From Pseudarthrobacter sp. NamB4 (lineage in GTDB: Bacteria > Actinomycetota > Actinomycetes > Actinomycetales > Micrococcaceae): a stretch of 64,000 nucleotides of DNA. The first letter of the stretch is position 1; every line of letters begins with the position of its first letter. Under the pieces are notes generated by a model. The model made no database searches. It was not told the DNA's origin and saw only the letters and a program-made list of their open reading frames with translations. The translations under genes were made by a program, and so were the position numbers. The DNA lies in assembly GCF_005796185.1 (NCBI RefSeq), contig NZ_VAHM01000004.1, forward strand, positions 124,001-188,000. The letters run 5' to 3'. This document shows positions 62,779 to 64,000 of the stretch, piece after piece.

Positions 62779-64000
62779 GTGTCTTTGAAATTGACGCGCA
62801 CACTACGCATGGCAGTGCTGGCTCTATGCCTTCCCCTGCTCGCCGGCCTCCTCTCAGGCTGCACCGGAGACTCCGGAAAGGAGACCATCCGGTTCACGTT
62901 CAGTAAGCGGGAGGCCATCGGTTTTATGACGAAGCTCGTAGCCGACTACAACGCCTCGCAGGACGAGACGGAGGTCGTGCTGGACACTTCAGGGGTTGAC
63001 GTCGTTTCAGCAAGTTTTGTCCGGGGTAATCCGCCGGACATTGCCCTCGCGAACTACAACATGGAAACGGCCAGGTTCGTGCAGCGCGGCGCGCTAAGTG
63101 ACCTGTCCGGAACACAGGCTTCCACCCGGATCCGGAAGGACCTCCAGCCTCTGATGGACCAGTACGGCTCTTATCCGGACCGGACCAGCGCCCTTCCGTA
63201 CTCGATCATGGCGTCCTCCGTGATCTACAACAAGGAGATCTTCGCCGCCCACGGCATCGAGGTGCCTAAGACCTGGAGTGAACTGCTTGCAGCATGCGAT
63301 GCGCTGAAAGCCGCCGGTGTCGCACCGTTCTACGGCACGTGGAAGGACGACTGGACAGTTGCCCAGGGATGGTTCGACTATTCCGTGGGCGGCCAGGTCG
63401 ACACCCTTGACTTCTTCGAAAAGCTTGCCGAAGCAGGCACGGGGGTCGGACCGGACTCGCCGGCGTCGTTTCAAAAAGACTTTGAACAGCCGGTCGGGAA
63501 GATGCTGAAATTGGCGGGAACCTATGTGAACAAGGACGCCGCCAGCCGGGGCTACGGCGACGGGAACCTCGCGTTTGCGCAGGGCAAGGCAGCGATGTAC
63601 CTGCAGGGCCCGTGGGCATTCAGCGAGATCGCCAAGACCGCCCCCGACCTCCAGCTCGGTACGTTTCCGCTTCCGATGACGGAGAACCCGGAAGACCTGC
63701 GCGTGCGGGTCAACGTCGACCTCGCGGCGTGGATTCCGGAGGGCTCCAAGCACAAGGACGCTGCCCGCGACTTCCTGGAGTTTCTCTACCAGCCCGAAAA
63801 TATTGAAGCGTACAACAAGTCGCAGCTGGGCTTCACGCCCACTGTCGACGCCGACGCAGCACTGGACCCGCGAATTGAGGGGATGGTCGAGTACTACGAG
63901 AAGGGCCATGTTTACCAGGGACCCTCGGTGCTGGTGCCGCGCACAATCCCCATCATGAATTACACCCAGGCGCTCGTGTTGGGCGCAGATCCTGCAGCCA
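62779..64000 (+). CDS. Sugar ABC transporter substrate-binding lipoprotein, 5' part
   Basis: Frame open to the right edge (407 codons visible), so the end is cut off. GTG start with AAAGGA 5 bases upstream. Signal peptide with lipobox LLSGC (residues 24-28). The mature protein is an MalE-type type 1 solute-binding protein: IRFTFSKREAIGFMTKLVADYN, PPDIALAN, SVIYNKEIFAAHGIEVPKTW and AAMYLQGPWAFSEI. It delivers a sugar to permeases expected just downstream. Divergent from the ROK repressor. Confidence 0.9.
   Translation, partial: MSLKLTRTLRMAVLALCLPLLAGLLSGCTGDSGKETIRFTFSKREAIGFMTKLVADYNASQDETEVVLDTSGVDVVSASFVRGNPPDIALANYNMETARFVQRGALSDLSGTQASTRIRKDLQPLMDQYGSYPDRTSALPYSIMASSVIYNKEIFAAHGIEVPKTWSELLAACDALKAAGVAPFYGTWKDDWTVAQGWFDYSVGGQVDTLDFFEKLAEAGTGVGPDSPASFQKDFEQPVGKMLKLAGTYVNKDAASRGYGDGNLAFAQGKAAMYLQGPWAFSEIAKTAPDLQLGTFPLPMTENPEDLRVRVNVDLAAWIPEGSKHKDAARDFLEFLYQPENIEAYNKSQLGFTPTVDADAALDPRIEGMVEYYEKGHVYQGPSVLVPRTIPIMNYTQALVLGADPAA

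Overview
The window reads as chromosomal DNA of a high-GC actinobacterium of the Arthrobacter/Pseudarthrobacter type (Micrococcaceae). The basis is strong G/C third-position bias with long antisense shadow frames, several promoters that appear to drive leaderless transcripts, a two-gene FprA set, actinobacterial sulfur genes and typical actinobacterial tRNAs. No phage, IS element, plasmid function or CRISPR array is visible. This looks like core and near-core chromosome with a few decayed loci.

Region 1 (1-15.4 kb) is an assimilatory sulfur block: a sirohydrochlorin chelatase (3' end only), sulfite reductase, an APS-reductase-type CysH, CysD and CysN in a tight operon; a sulfonate/taurine/nitrate-type ABC transporter; a CysM-like PLP enzyme; a CysG-type siroheme synthase; and a ferredoxin-NADP reductase. 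A membrane protein of unknown function and an RtcB RNA ligase sit inside the block. No APS kinase (cysC) is present, which fits direct APS reduction by a CysH with all [4Fe-4S] cysteines. Three of these promoters share one layout (-10 box, 6 nt, ATG), and a GTGACGC/GTTACGC word recurs near them.

Region 2 (15.4-30.6 kb) holds a four-gene minus-strand operon with one frameshifted member, an AI-2E-family permease, a GntR/MFS pair, a CYTH-CHAD protein, a PucR regulator divergent from a putrescine/GABA pair (aminobutyraldehyde dehydrogenase and GabT), a beta-propeller phytase-like protein and RarD.

Region 3 (30.7-42.7 kb) holds topoisomerase IB, a second FprA, a decayed locus made of three gene fragments (GAF-domain regulator, aldehyde dehydrogenase, DUF779), an APC permease, TetR, DUF2461, a Fur-catalase operon under a perfect 11-bp palindrome, an MFS exporter, HtpX, YajQ and tRNA-Tyr.

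Region 4 (42.9-52.2 kb) has a CBS protein, a LysM protein with a sortase-like tail, a K+ channel, thioesterase, thioredoxin, a monooxygenase-fold protein, an AlkA-like glycosylase, a VOC protein and the transsulfuration pair cystathionine beta-synthase plus cystathionine gamma-synthase/lyase, which ties back to the sulfur theme.

Region 5 (52.3-64 kb) has a ygiB-ygiC-permease operon, a MOSC protein, a DEAD-box helicase behind a roughly 400-nt leader, a pseudogene of the dihydrofolate-reductase family with three lesions, tRNA-Thr and tRNA-Met, a Rossmann-fold protein, and a ROK repressor divergent from a sugar-binding lipoprotein. The last two share TAAATTTA operators; the lipoprotein gene is cut by the window edge.
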